A stretch of DNA of 6,624 nt from Actinomycetota bacterium. GTDB lineage: Bacteria; Actinomycetota; Thermoleophilia; RBG-16-64-13. The stretch lies in assembly GCA_023488925.1 (NCBI GenBank), contig JAMDDA010000166.1, forward strand, positions 1 to 6,624, read 5' to 3'. A program made the position numbers and the translations under genes. A model generated the notes under the pieces. It made no database searches and had not been told where the DNA came from. It was given only the letters and a program-made list of their open reading frames with translations. Shown here piece after piece: positions 1 through 6,552 of this stretch; within the stretch, counting starts at the first letter, position 1; every line of letters begins with the position of its first letter.

Positions 1-17
1 GGCTCCGGCGTGCTGCT

Positions 18-524
18 CTACATGGCGTACTTGTAGGTCACGAAAGGGAGCCCCTGCGTGACGTGCTTGCGGAACGCATCGTTCTGGCGGCGGGCCTTGT
101 AGGCGAGGTCGCCCTCCGCCTGCTCCACGACGACTCCCGCCGCCCGCAGCTGCTCGATGCCCCGGCCGTTCACCCAGGCGGAAGGATCTTCGGCCGCCAC
201 CACCACCCGGGCCACTCCGGCGCCGATGAGGGCGTCTGTGCAGGGGGGCGTACGCCCATGATGGCAGCAGGGTTCGAGGGTTACGTAGATAGTGGCGCCC
301 CGCAGGCGGTCGCCGTATCCCGCGGCCGCGGCGTCCTTGAGCGCGACGATCTCGGCATGATCCTGACCGGCGGCCGCGTGGAAGCCTTCTCCCACGATCC
401 GGCCGTCGACGACCACGACCGCCCCGACCACGGGATTAGGGCTGGTGAGCCCCCGGCCTCGCTCGGCGAGGGCCAACGCCCGTTCCAGAAAGTGTCTGTC
501 GGCCTCGCTCAGCGGCACGCACAT
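18..524 (-). CDS. ribD: RibD, diaminohydroxyphosphoribosylaminopyrimidine deaminase domain; reductase domain missing (truncated)
   Basis: RibD performs the second and third steps of riboflavin synthesis: an N-terminal zinc deaminase and a C-terminal NADPH-dependent reductase. The visible 168 residues cover the whole deaminase domain. They show the substrate-side motif TSPNPVVGAV (27-36), the zinc/catalytic motif HAE (56-58), and EPCCHHGRTPPC (84-95), whose C86 and C95 are the expected other zinc ligands. The usual second motif, AEDP...GRGI...LR.AG, follows at about 111-130. The protein then enters the reductase domain with PFVTYKYAM (160-168) and meets a TAG stop exactly where the family continues with a T/S-LDG-K/R motif. 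Full RibD is around 350-370 residues. The ATG start has an AGGA ribosome binding site 6 nt upstream and lies downstream of an FMN riboswitch, so control by FMN is very likely. Whether the truncation is biological or a sequence-end artefact cannot be decided here. The deaminase assignment is firm. Confidence 0.9.
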   Translation of the reverse strand: MCVPLSEADRHFLERALALAERGRGLTSPNPVVGAVVVVDGRIVGEGFHAAAGQDHAEIVALKDAAAAGYGDRLRGATIYVTLEPCCHHGRTPPCTDALIGAGVARVVVAAEDPSAWVNGRGIEQLRAAGVVVEQAEGDLAYKARRQNDAFRKHVTQGLPFVTYKYAM

Positions 525-553
525 ACCCCTTCCTACACCATGGCTCGAGGGGT
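525..553 (-). promoter_or_regulatory. Candidate sequestering hairpin over the ribD ribosome binding site
   Basis: On the minus strand ACCCCT (553-548) is the exact complement of AGGGGT (530-525), which ends one base before the ribD ATG at 524. The hairpin, with a 17-nt loop, would bury the purine-rich AGGAAGGGG ribosome binding site (534-526). The upstream arm lies inside CGACCCC (555-549), which is also complementary over 7 bp to GGGGTCG (684-678) in the conserved 5' part of the FMN aptamer. This suggests a two-state translational switch. The pairings are seen in the sequence; the regulatory use is inferred. Confidence 0.6.
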
Positions 554-561
554 CGACGGCA

Positions 562-580
562 CGCAGACGAGCGTCCTGCG
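562..580 (-). other. Short stem-loop directly after the FMN aptamer
   Basis: On the minus strand CGCAGGAC (580-573) pairs with GTCTGCG (568-562) around a GCTC tetraloop, with one bulged G at 575, giving seven base pairs. It stacks directly against P1 of the riboswitch, sharing position 580. It has no following T-run, so it does not look like a terminator. It may be a spacer helix that holds the sequestering hairpin away from the aptamer; that role is inference. Confidence 0.5.
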
Positions 581-691
581 GTCTTCTCCCTTCCAGACTG
601 TGACTGTCGGCCCAGGAATCGCACCTGATCTGCCCCGGAGGGCTCGCGGGCTGTTACCGCCGGTAGGGAATCTCACCCGACCCCGAAGACC
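580..691 (-). promoter_or_regulatory. FMN riboswitch (RFN element)
   Basis: Read on the minus strand, this is a near-textbook FMN aptamer. P1 is GGTCTTC (691-685) pairing with GAAGACC (586-580). Inside it are the conserved blocks CGGGGTCGGGTGAGATTCCC (685-666), ACCGGCGGTAACAGCCCGCG (665-646), GATTCCTGGGCCGACAGT (620-603), and the closing GTCTGGAAGGGAGAAG (598-583). These match the family pattern of a six-helix junction binding flavin mononucleotide, which normally lowers expression of riboflavin genes when FMN is abundant. It lies 56 nt upstream of the ribD start. No T-rich tract follows the aptamer, so control of translation is more likely than transcription termination. Confidence 0.97.
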
Positions 692-719
692 ATGCTCTGT
701 TCATTCGACAGGCCGGGGA

Positions 720-725
720 ACTGTA
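720..725 (-). promoter_or_regulatory. Possible -10 element of a ribD leader promoter
   Basis: On the minus strand TACAGT (725-720) is preceded by TG and one base, an extended -10 arrangement (TGCTACAGT). Transcription from here would start near 712, about 20 nt upstream of the riboswitch. The -35 region is weak: the best hexamer at a normal spacing is TGGCCG, with three matches to TTGACA. The leader could instead be transcribed by read-through from rpe. Confidence 0.3.
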
Positions 726-756
726 GCACAGCTCCGCGGCTCCGGCCACCCCGGGA

Positions 757-1446
757 TCACGCCGCTCCCGCGATCAGCTCCTGCAGCACGCTCACCTGCA
801 CCCGGGCGTCGCCGCCGCCGAAGACCGCCGAACCGGCCACGAACCAGTTCGCGCCGGCGTCCCGCAGGCGGACGATGTTCCCCCGGTCCACGCCGCCGTC
901 CACTTCGAGTGCCGCCTGGGCAGGCAAGAGCGCCCGCAGGCGCCTGATCTTGTCGAGGCTCTCGGGTATGAAAGTCTGCCCCCCGAAACCGGGGTTCACG
1001 CTCATCACGAGCACATAATCGCAGAAGAGAACCGCCTCCCCCAGCAGAGCGAGATCGGTGGCGGGATTGAGGGCCACCCCGGCGCGCATCCCCAGTTCCC
1101 GGATGCGGGTGAGTGTGCGGTGTAGATGGGGGCACGCCTCCACGTGCACGGAGAGACCGTCCGCTCCCGCCCGCCCGAAAGCCTCGAGGTACCGATCGGG
1201 CTCGTTGATCATGAGATGAGCATCGACGAAGGCACCGGCCTCGTGCACCAGTGGAGCCAGCGAGGCCACCACTGGGGGCCCGATGGTGATATTCGGCACG
1301 AAATGCCCGTCCATGACATCCACATGTATCAGCCGCACACCGGCGGCGAGGACGGTCGCGACCTCTTCTCCCAAACGGGAGAAGTCGGCGGAGAGGATCG
1401 AGGGAGCCAGGAGCCTCTGCTGGAGCAGCTCCGCGGGGAGGGTCAC
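757..1446 (-). CDS. rpe: Ribulose-phosphate 3-epimerase
   Basis: This cytosolic TIM-barrel enzyme interconverts ribulose 5-phosphate and xylulose 5-phosphate in the pentose phosphate and Calvin cycles. The 229-residue length is typical. Family motifs appear in order: LAPSILSADF (13-22), HVDVMDGHFVPN (41-52), DAHLMI (75-80), HVEA (101-104), GVALNPAT (123-130), VLVMSVNPGFGGQTFI (145-160), EVDGGV (181-186) and FVAGSAVF (202-209). The metal ligands H41, D43, H77 and D183 and the conserved S16 are all present. The frame stays open 87 codons upstream, but that stretch overlaps fmt and does not look like protein. The GTG at 1446 is chosen because homologous sequence starts there, an AAGGGGGGG ribosome binding site lies 7 nt upstream, and it follows the fmt stop by only 2 nt. 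That spacing implies co-transcription and probable translational coupling. Confidence 0.97.
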   Translation of the reverse strand: MTLPAELLQQRLLAPSILSADFSRLGEEVATVLAAGVRLIHVDVMDGHFVPNITIGPPVVASLAPLVHEAGAFVDAHLMINEPDRYLEAFGRAGADGLSVHVEACPHLHRTLTRIRELGMRAGVALNPATDLALLGEAVLFCDYVLVMSVNPGFGGQTFIPESLDKIRRLRALLPAQAALEVDGGVDRGNIVRLRDAGANWFVAGSAVFGGGDARVQVSVLQELIAGAA

Positions 1447-1448
1447 CT

Positions 1449-2435
1449 TCAGGCCCCCCCTTCGCGACGGCGGGCGACGGGCCGGGCCGTCGCCGCCAGC
1501 CGAGCCCCATACCCACGCAGGAATTCGGCCGCGCTCATGGGCCGCCTGCCGGCCGGCTGGAGAGCGAGGATCTGCAGGGCGCCTTCCCCGCAGCCGACCA
1601 CAAGACGGCCGCCGGCCGTGAGCAGGCGTCCCGGACGACCCCCGGTCGCCCGAACGGCGGCCGCCAGACTCGCGTCCGTCACGGCGTCGGCGTTCGGGTG
1701 AGGCCAAGTGCGCAGGATCTTCACCGCGACGCCCAAATCGGCCTCGGCAGCTCTGTCCAACGAGAGCGCCCGCACCCGGTCGTGCGCCGAACGCGCCGAC
1801 TGCTCGAAATCAAGCACGCGATCGGTCGGACCGAGCTTGGCCGCGTACGTGGCGCCGTCGGCCTGCTCCGTCCATACCACCGTGCCGTCTTCCAGCCCGG
1901 TGAGCACCTGGGCCATGCCCAACGCGCCCAAAAGGGCGAGCGCGCGCGTCACCCCGGTCGCGTCGTCGTGAAGCCCCAGACTCACCCGTTTCTGCAGCGC
2001 CCAGGGGCCCTCGTCCAAACCGGCCGTCATCCGCATGATGCTCACCCCCGTCTCGGCTTCTCCGGCCATGAGTGCCCGTTCTATGGGGGCCGCTCCCCGG
2101 TAGGCGGGCAGGAGAGACGCGTGCACATTCACACAAAGAACACCCGCGAGCAGATCTTCGCGCAGGAGTTGGCCGAAGGCGGCCACCACCAGCACCTCCG
2201 CGCGGGCGTCGGCCAGCGCCCGCAGCACCGCGGCCTCGTTGATGTCGGCCGTCTGCAGGCAGGAGAGACCGGCGGCTCGAGCCACCCGCACCACCGGCGG
2301 GGCCTGCAGGCGCCGGCCCCGCCCCGCCGGCCGATCGGGCTGGGATACGACCAGACAGGGCGGCATCCCCTGACCCACGAGATCCTCGAGGACCCACGCG
2401 GCGAAGCGCGGGGTGCCGGCGAAGGCGTATCTCAC
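1449..2435 (-). CDS. fmt: Methionyl-tRNA formyltransferase
   Basis: Fmt transfers a formyl group from 10-formyltetrahydrofolate to Met-tRNAfMet, producing the bacterial initiator. The 328 residues fit the family (about 310-330). The N-terminal Rossmann-like catalytic domain starts with MRYAFAGTPRFAA and carries SQPDRPAGRGRRL (31-43). The catalytic motif is NVHASLLPAYRGAAPIERAL (103-122) with N103 and H105, followed by ETGVSIMRMTAGLDEGP (128-144) with catalytic D141. The C-terminal OB-like domain ends with the usual signature ALQPAGRRPMSAAEFLRGY (291-309). The linker reads KLGPTDRVLDF (200-210), where the E. coli enzyme has a K-E-x-x-x-I-D-W pattern; I recall the GPxDRxLD form from actinobacterial relatives. 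The start is a GTG at 2435 whose bases overlap the def stop (GTGA, 4-nt overlap). The frame is open further upstream, but that part shadows def. Confidence 0.97.
   Translation of the reverse strand: MRYAFAGTPRFAAWVLEDLVGQGMPPCLVVSQPDRPAGRGRRLQAPPVVRVARAAGLSCLQTADINEAAVLRALADARAEVLVVAAFGQLLREDLLAGVLCVNVHASLLPAYRGAAPIERALMAGEAETGVSIMRMTAGLDEGPWALQKRVSLGLHDDATGVTRALALLGALGMAQVLTGLEDGTVVWTEQADGATYAAKLGPTDRVLDFEQSARSAHDRVRALSLDRAAEADLGVAVKILRTWPHPNADAVTDASLAAAVRATGGRPGRLLTAGGRLVVGCGEGALQILALQPAGRRPMSAAEFLRGYGARLAATARPVARRREGGA
1454..1462 (-). promoter_or_regulatory. Ribosome binding site that decides the rpe GTG start
   Basis: The minus strand reads AAGGGGGGG 7 nt before the GTG at 1446-1444, inside the last codons of fmt. 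It supports the GTG start over any upstream ATG in the same frame. Confidence 0.65.
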
Positions 2436-2947
2436 GATTCGAGCTGCTCGCGCATCTCTTTCAGGACCCGCTTCCGTTCCTCGGCACTCGTGCGGTCGAG
2501 GATGAGACGGCCTTCGAGATGATCGATCTCGTGCTGCAGAATACGAGCGAGAAGACCGGAAGCCTCGATGGTCAACGGCCGACCGCGCAGATCGGCGGCC
2601 TCGACGACAACGCGTTCGGCCCGCTCGACTTCCATGGAGTGCCCGGGCAGGGAAAGACACCCCTCGCTCGCGGTGACAGTCTCCTCCGAGCGCTCCACGA
2701 CCCGCGGATTGACGAGGGCGTACTCCTCTTCGGTCTCGGGGTTCCGCCAGACGATGATCTTCCGCTGGATGCCGATCTGGGGCGCAGCCAGCCCGATGCC
2801 CTCCGCGCGATCCATGATCTGCAGCATCCGGGCGGTAAGGTTCTCCAGATCGTGGTCGAAATTCTCAACCTCGCGCGACTGCTGTTTCAGCACCGGGTCT
2901 CCAAACACCCGGATCTTCTCGGTAGGCACGGGCAGCTTCTCCATCAT
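2432..2947 (-). CDS. def: Peptide deformylase
   Basis: This metalloenzyme (usually Fe2+) removes the formyl group from the N-terminal methionine of new proteins, undoing what the next gene, fmt, adds. The 171 residues match the usual size. All three family motifs are intact: motif I GIGLAAPQ (50-57), motif II EGCLSLPG (95-102) with metal ligand C97, and motif III QHEIDHLEG (138-146) with ligands H139 and H143 and catalytic E140. A charged C-terminal helix follows (about 153-171). Two adjacent ATG codons (2947 and 2944) could start it; the first is chosen, giving a 7-nt gap after the priA stop. No good ribosome binding site is visible, so translation is probably coupled to priA. The def stop overlaps the fmt GTG. 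Open frame upstream of 2947 lies inside priA and is not protein-like. Confidence 0.97.
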   Translation of the reverse strand: MMEKLPVPTEKIRVFGDPVLKQQSREVENFDHDLENLTARMLQIMDRAEGIGLAAPQIGIQRKIIVWRNPETEEEYALVNPRVVERSEETVTASEGCLSLPGHSMEVERAERVVVEAADLRGRPLTIEASGLLARILQHEIDHLEGRLILDRTSAEERKRVLKEMREQLES

Positions 2948-2954
2948 CGTCGTC

Positions 2955-5174
2955 TTACAAGAACCACTGCGGATCCACATCCACGAGCAGATCGACCCCC
3001 CGCCGCGCATACGGCACCCGCAGGCTGTGCACGGCCCGCTCGGCCAGACGCAGCCCCCGCTCCGGATCCCGCCCCGCAATCAGCACCTGCCACCTCCCTA
3101 CGCCGCGGAGGGTCGGCAGGCGGGCGGGGCCCCGCAGCTCGTCGCCTGCCAGGTGCCCCTGCAACCGCTCCACCAGGTAGCGGGCTCCGGCTTCGGCGCG
3201 CTCCTCATACCGGCAGGCCAGCACGAGGCGAACGAGACGGCGGTAAGGCGGATACCCGAGGCGTTCCCGCAGCTCCAGCTCCTGCCGGTAAAAAGTCTCC
3301 ACCTCGCCGGCGACGGCCATTCTAATACAGTCGACATCGGGATTCCAACTCTGCACGAGCACCCGACCGGGACGGTCGGCCCGGCCCGCGCGCCCCGCCA
3401 CCTGGGTGAGGAGCTGGAAGGTCCGCTCCCCGGCGCGGAAATCGGATAGGTAGAGACCCGTGTCGGCATCGGCCACGACGACCAGGGTCACCAGGGGGAA
3501 GTCGTGCCCCTTCGCCACCATCTGGGTACCCACCAGCACACCCGGTCGTGCCGCCGCGAAGGCGCCAAGGACGTCGTGAACCCGAGCGCCGCTGGTGACG
3601 ATGTCGGAATCCAGCCGGAAAAGTCGGTCGCGGGGGACGAGCCGCCGCACTTCATCGACCACCCGCTCGGTGCCGGGCGAGCCCCGGCCGAGGGTACCCG
3701 TGTGACAAGCGGGACAGACCGCGGGCAGGGCCGTCTGATAGCCGCAGTAGTGACACAGCAGCCCGCGGCGACTGCGATGGTAGGTGAGAGAGAGCTCGCA
3801 ACGGGGGCACATGAGCACCTCCCCGCATACGTCGCAGCGCATGAAGCCGGCGTATCCGCGCCGATTGAGCAGGAGAATGGCCTGCTCACCCCGAGCGAGC
3901 ACTCTGTCCAGCTCCTGCCTCACGCGCGGGGCCAGCACGGAGCCGCCCCCCTCGCGACGCATGTCGACTACATCGACCGAAGGCAGGCTCCCCTCCCCCG
4001 CGCGGGTTCGCAGACGCACGCGCTGCGGAGTTTCGGCCAGGCACTCCACCCGAGGGGTGGCGGTCCCCTCCACCAGGAGACCGCCGGCCTCCTCCACGCG
4101 CCACCAGGCGACCAGCCGCGCGTCGTACCGGGGCTCCTCCTCCTGTTTGTAGGAGGCGTCGTGAGCTTCGTCGATCACCACCAGGCGCAGATCACGGACC
4201 GGGGCCAGGACGGCGGAACGCGCGCCCACCACCACCCGAGCTTCGCCCGCCGCGATGCGTCTGTACTCGGCCGCCCGCAGGGAGGCGGGCAACCCGCTGT
4301 GAACCACGGCGAGCAGGTCTCCAAGACGGAGGCGCAGGCGGGTCAGTAGTTGCACGGTCAAAGCGATCTCGGGCACGAGCACGAGAGCGCTGCCGCCGCC
4401 GGCCACGACCGTCTCCAGCAGGCGCACGTACACCTCGGTCTTGCCACTCCCGGTGACACCCCAAAGAAGCACCCGCTGCGGTCCCGAGGCGGCAAGCGCC
4501 GCCTGGAGCGTCCGGACGGCTCTGCGCTGCTCCTCGTTCAGAACCGGGAGGCGGGGCCCGTCCCCGGCCGCGGCAGCGGGGGGAACCCAGCCGGCCGAGA
4601 CCGATGGTCCGGCGGCCGCATGTGCCTGCCCCCGCTCCAGCAGCCCCTTCTCCACCAAGGCGGCCACGACAGTCCGGGACACGCCCGCCCGCCGGCAGAT
4701 TTCGGCCAACGGCGCGCCTTCCGGGGGCACCGCAGCCAACACCGCCTCTTGCTTGGCCGTGAGGCGCACTCCGGGTGGCGCGGCGGCAACCGGCGTCATC
4801 CACCGAACGACCCGCTCCTCCGCGCCCCGGCGCTCCCGGCGGGTCACCGGGGGAGCCACGGCCTGCAGACACGCCCCGAGCGGGGCCAGATACTCCGCCG
4901 AGAGACGCTCGGCCAGACGCACCATGTCCGCCGGTATCACTTCCGGCGTCACCCGGCGAAGGCTCAGGGCCTTCTCGGACACCACCTCGCCCGAGGCCCC
5001 GACGGCCACCACCACGCCCCGTACCTCCCGCCGCCGGAAAGGTATCCACACGACCGAACCGACAACCACGTGCCCCCGTTCCGCCGCGGGCACCCGGTAG
5101 TCGAACGCCCGGCGCTCCAGTCGGCGCACACCCAGAAGGGGAACGACCTGGACGATCTCCTCCGCCCGGTGCAT
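2955..5174 (-). CDS. priA: Primosomal protein N' (PriA replication-restart helicase)
   Basis: PriA recognises abandoned forks and D-loops and starts replisome reloading; it is a superfamily 2 3'-5' helicase. The 739 residues show an N-terminal DNA-binding domain (1-105, with FDYRVP at 24-29), a winged-helix-like region (about 135-185), and Walker A GVTGSGKTE (239-247). The DEAH box is at 335-338 in VIDEAHDASYKQEEEPRYDA. Eight zinc cysteines lie in four CxxC pairs (447/450, 456/459, 474/477, 487/490), followed by GTERVVDEV (501-509), GTQMVAKGHDFP (549-560) and motif VI QVAGRAGRAD (591-600). The C terminus VDVDPQWFL matches the family VDVDP ending. Mycobacterial PriA is reported to have degenerate helicase motifs, whereas this copy looks fully active. 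The ATG at 5174 lies where homology begins but has no clear ribosome binding site. Alternatives are an adjacent GTG at 5177 and an in-frame ATG at 5279 inside the palindromic element upstream. Confidence 0.96.
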   Translation of the reverse strand: MHRAEEIVQVVPLLGVRRLERRAFDYRVPAAERGHVVVGSVVWIPFRRREVRGVVVAVGASGEVVSEKALSLRRVTPEVIPADMVRLAERLSAEYLAPLGACLQAVAPPVTRRERRGAEERVVRWMTPVAAAPPGVRLTAKQEAVLAAVPPEGAPLAEICRRAGVSRTVVAALVEKGLLERGQAHAAAGPSVSAGWVPPAAAAGDGPRLPVLNEEQRRAVRTLQAALAASGPQRVLLWGVTGSGKTEVYVRLLETVVAGGGSALVLVPEIALTVQLLTRLRLRLGDLLAVVHSGLPASLRAAEYRRIAAGEARVVVGARSAVLAPVRDLRLVVIDEAHDASYKQEEEPRYDARLVAWWRVEEAGGLLVEGTATPRVECLAETPQRVRLRTRAGEGSLPSVDVVDMRREGGGSVLAPRVRQELDRVLARGEQAILLLNRRGYAGFMRCDVCGEVLMCPRCELSLTYHRSRRGLLCHYCGYQTALPAVCPACHTGTLGRGSPGTERVVDEVRRLVPRDRLFRLDSDIVTSGARVHDVLGAFAAARPGVLVGTQMVAKGHDFPLVTLVVVADADTGLYLSDFRAGERTFQLLTQVAGRAGRADRPGRVLVQSWNPDVDCIRMAVAGEVETFYRQELELRERLGYPPYRRLVRLVLACRYEERAEAGARYLVERLQGHLAGDELRGPARLPTLRGVGRWQVLIAGRDPERGLRLAERAVHSLRVPYARRGVDLLVDVDPQWFL

Positions 5175-5225
5175 CACGGCAGCCGCAGCGCGCTCCGGTC
5201 CGCAGCGCGGCGCGGCTCGTCTGGT

Positions 5226-5333
5226 AGGCTGTTGAAAAAGACCATGACCGCCACGTTCGGAGACGAATAATCCCTGCATTTTGACTCTCGGCCGCGGCCG
5301 AACGTGGCGTGATGCCAGGTTCTTCAACAGCCT
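5226..5333. repeat. 108-bp imperfect palindrome, MITE-like element or hairpin between metK and priA
   Basis: The outer arms AGGCTGTTGAA (5226-5236) and TTCAACAGCCT (5323-5333) are exact inverted repeats. Inside them, GCCACGTTCGG (5250-5260) and CCGAACGTGGC (5298-5308) are a second exact pair. The arm spacers (13 and 14 nt) are only partly complementary, and the central 37-nt loop contains the GC palindrome GGCCGCGGCC (5290-5299), which overlaps the inner arm by two bases. The right end is one base from the metK stop. There is no clear target-site duplication. Ends reading GGCTGTTGAAAAA remind me of insertion-sequence termini, which I could not check. On the minus strand the inner stem is followed after 8 nt by TCTTTTT, so it may also attenuate transcription from metK into priA. 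Confidence 0.7.
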
Positions 5334-5334
5334 C

Positions 5335-6546
5335 CTAGGCGAGGCCCGCCTCCGAGCGCAGGATTTCGGCCTTGTCGGTGCGCTCCCAAGTGAAGTCGTG
5401 GTCCTCGCGGCCGAAATGCCCGTAGGCCGCCGTCTTCTCGTAGATCGGCCGCCGCAGGTCGAGATCACGGATGATGGCCGCCGGCCGGAGATCGAAGTGC
5501 GCCAGGATGAGCTCCCGGATGGTCGTGGTGGACACCCGCTCCGTACCGAAGCAATCCACCATCACACTGACGGGATGCGCAACGCCGATGGCATAGGCGA
5601 TCTGCACTTCGCACCGGTCGGCCAACCCGGCGGCCACCACGTTCTTGGCCACATAACGGGCCGCGTAAGCCGCGGAGCGGTCCACCTTCGTCGGGTCCTT
5701 CCCCGAAAAACACCCGCCGCCATGCCGGCCGAAGCCGCCGTACGTGTCCACGATGATCTTGCGTCCAGTGAGCCCCGTGTCGCCCATGGGGCCGCCGATG
5801 ACAAACTTGCCCGTGGGATTCACGTAGAGCATGGTCTTGCGGAACTGGGGGTCGTACAGCCCTTCGGGCAACACCGGCTTGATGACGTGCTCGATGAGGT
5901 CCGGCTTCATCAGGGTTTCGATGTCGATGCCCTCTTTGTGCTGGCTCGAGAGCACGACAGCGGTGACGAACTCGGGCCGCCCGTTACGGTAGCGCACAGT
6001 CACCTGGCTCTTGGCGTCGGGCCGCAGATAGGGCATGACGCCGCCTTTGCGCACCTGCGCCGCTCGCTGTACCAGGCGGTGGGCCAAGTGGATGGGCAGA
6101 GGCATGAGCACATCGGTGTCCCGGCAGGCGTAACCGAACATCATCCCCTGGTCACCGGCACCCTGCCGGTCCAGCTCATCCTCGTCTCCGGGATCGGTGC
6201 GCATCTCGAAAGCCGTGTCCACCCCTTGGGCGATATCGGGCGACTGCTCGTGAATCGAGGTCATCACCCCGCACGTCTCGAAGTCGAAGCCAAACTTGGC
6301 CCGGGTGTAGCCCACACGTTCGATGGTCTTCCGCGCCACGGCGGGGATGTCTACATACGTATCGGTGCTGATCTCCCCGGATATCACCACGAGACCCGTG
6401 GTAACCAGGGTCTCGCAGGCTACACGGCCGTGCGGGTCCTCCCGGAGGACGGCGTCCAATACGGCGTCGGAAATCTGATCGGCCAGCTTGTCGGGGTGCC
6501 CCTCGCTGACGGACTCCGAAGTGAACAGGAACTCGTGATTTTCCAA
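5335..6546 (-). CDS. metK: S-adenosylmethionine synthetase (methionine adenosyltransferase)
   Basis: MetK makes S-adenosylmethionine from methionine and ATP, releasing phosphate and pyrophosphate, in the cytosol as a tetramer or dimer of dimers. The 403 residues are full length. Visible motifs are [20 protein letters not shown] (9-28) with active-site H17 and D19, GEIST (57-61) with the cation-binding E58, [12 protein letters not shown] (129-140), and [17 protein letters not shown] (247-263). The phosphate-binding loop is [20 protein letters not shown] (276-295). C279 replaces the alanine found in almost all members I know, while F280, S281, G282, K283 and D284 are kept. The start is TTG at 6546, supported by a GGAGG site 6 nt upstream and by homology beginning at that point. 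The stop lies one base from the palindromic element. No SAM riboswitch is recognisable in the 78 nt of leader shown. Confidence 0.98.
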   Translation of the reverse strand: MENHEFLFTSESVSEGHPDKLADQISDAVLDAVLREDPHGRVACETLVTTGLVVISGEISTDTYVDIPAVARKTIERVGYTRAKFGFDFETCGVMTSIHEQSPDIAQGVDTAFEMRTDPGDEDELDRQGAGDQGMMFGYACRDTDVLMPLPIHLAHRLVQRAAQVRKGGVMPYLRPDAKSQVTVRYRNGRPEFVTAVVLSSQHKEGIDIETLMKPDLIEHVIKPVLPEGLYDPQFRKTMLYVNPTGKFVIGGPMGDTGLTGRKIIVDTYGGFGRHGGGCFSGKDPTKVDRSAAYAARYVAKNVVAAGLADRCEVQIAYAIGVAHPVSVMVDCFGTERVSTTTIRELILAHFDLRPAAIIRDLDLRRPIYEKTAAYGHFGREDHDFTWERTDKAEILRSEAGLA

Positions 6547-6552
6547 AGCTTG

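Noticed and set aside
562..580. Rho-independent terminator in the ribD leader
   Set aside because: The stem-loop has no following T-run on the minus strand, so the riboswitch is more likely to act on translation.
63..947. Long plus-strand open frame (294 codons) across ribD, the riboswitch and rpe
   Set aside because: It is antisense to well-supported genes and a structured RNA, has low-complexity Arg/Pro-rich translation and no recognisable domain; such frames are expected in GC-rich DNA.
5250..5308. Short coding gene in the metK-priA gap
   Set aside because: The open frames across it are created by the inverted repeat arms, have no ribosome binding site of their own and no recognisable product.
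5226..5333. Integron attC site
   Set aside because: The size and palindrome fit loosely, but attC sites begin with RYYYAAC and end with GTTRRRY. Here GTTGAA is on the left and TTCAAC on the right, the opposite orientation, and no integrase or cassette is present.
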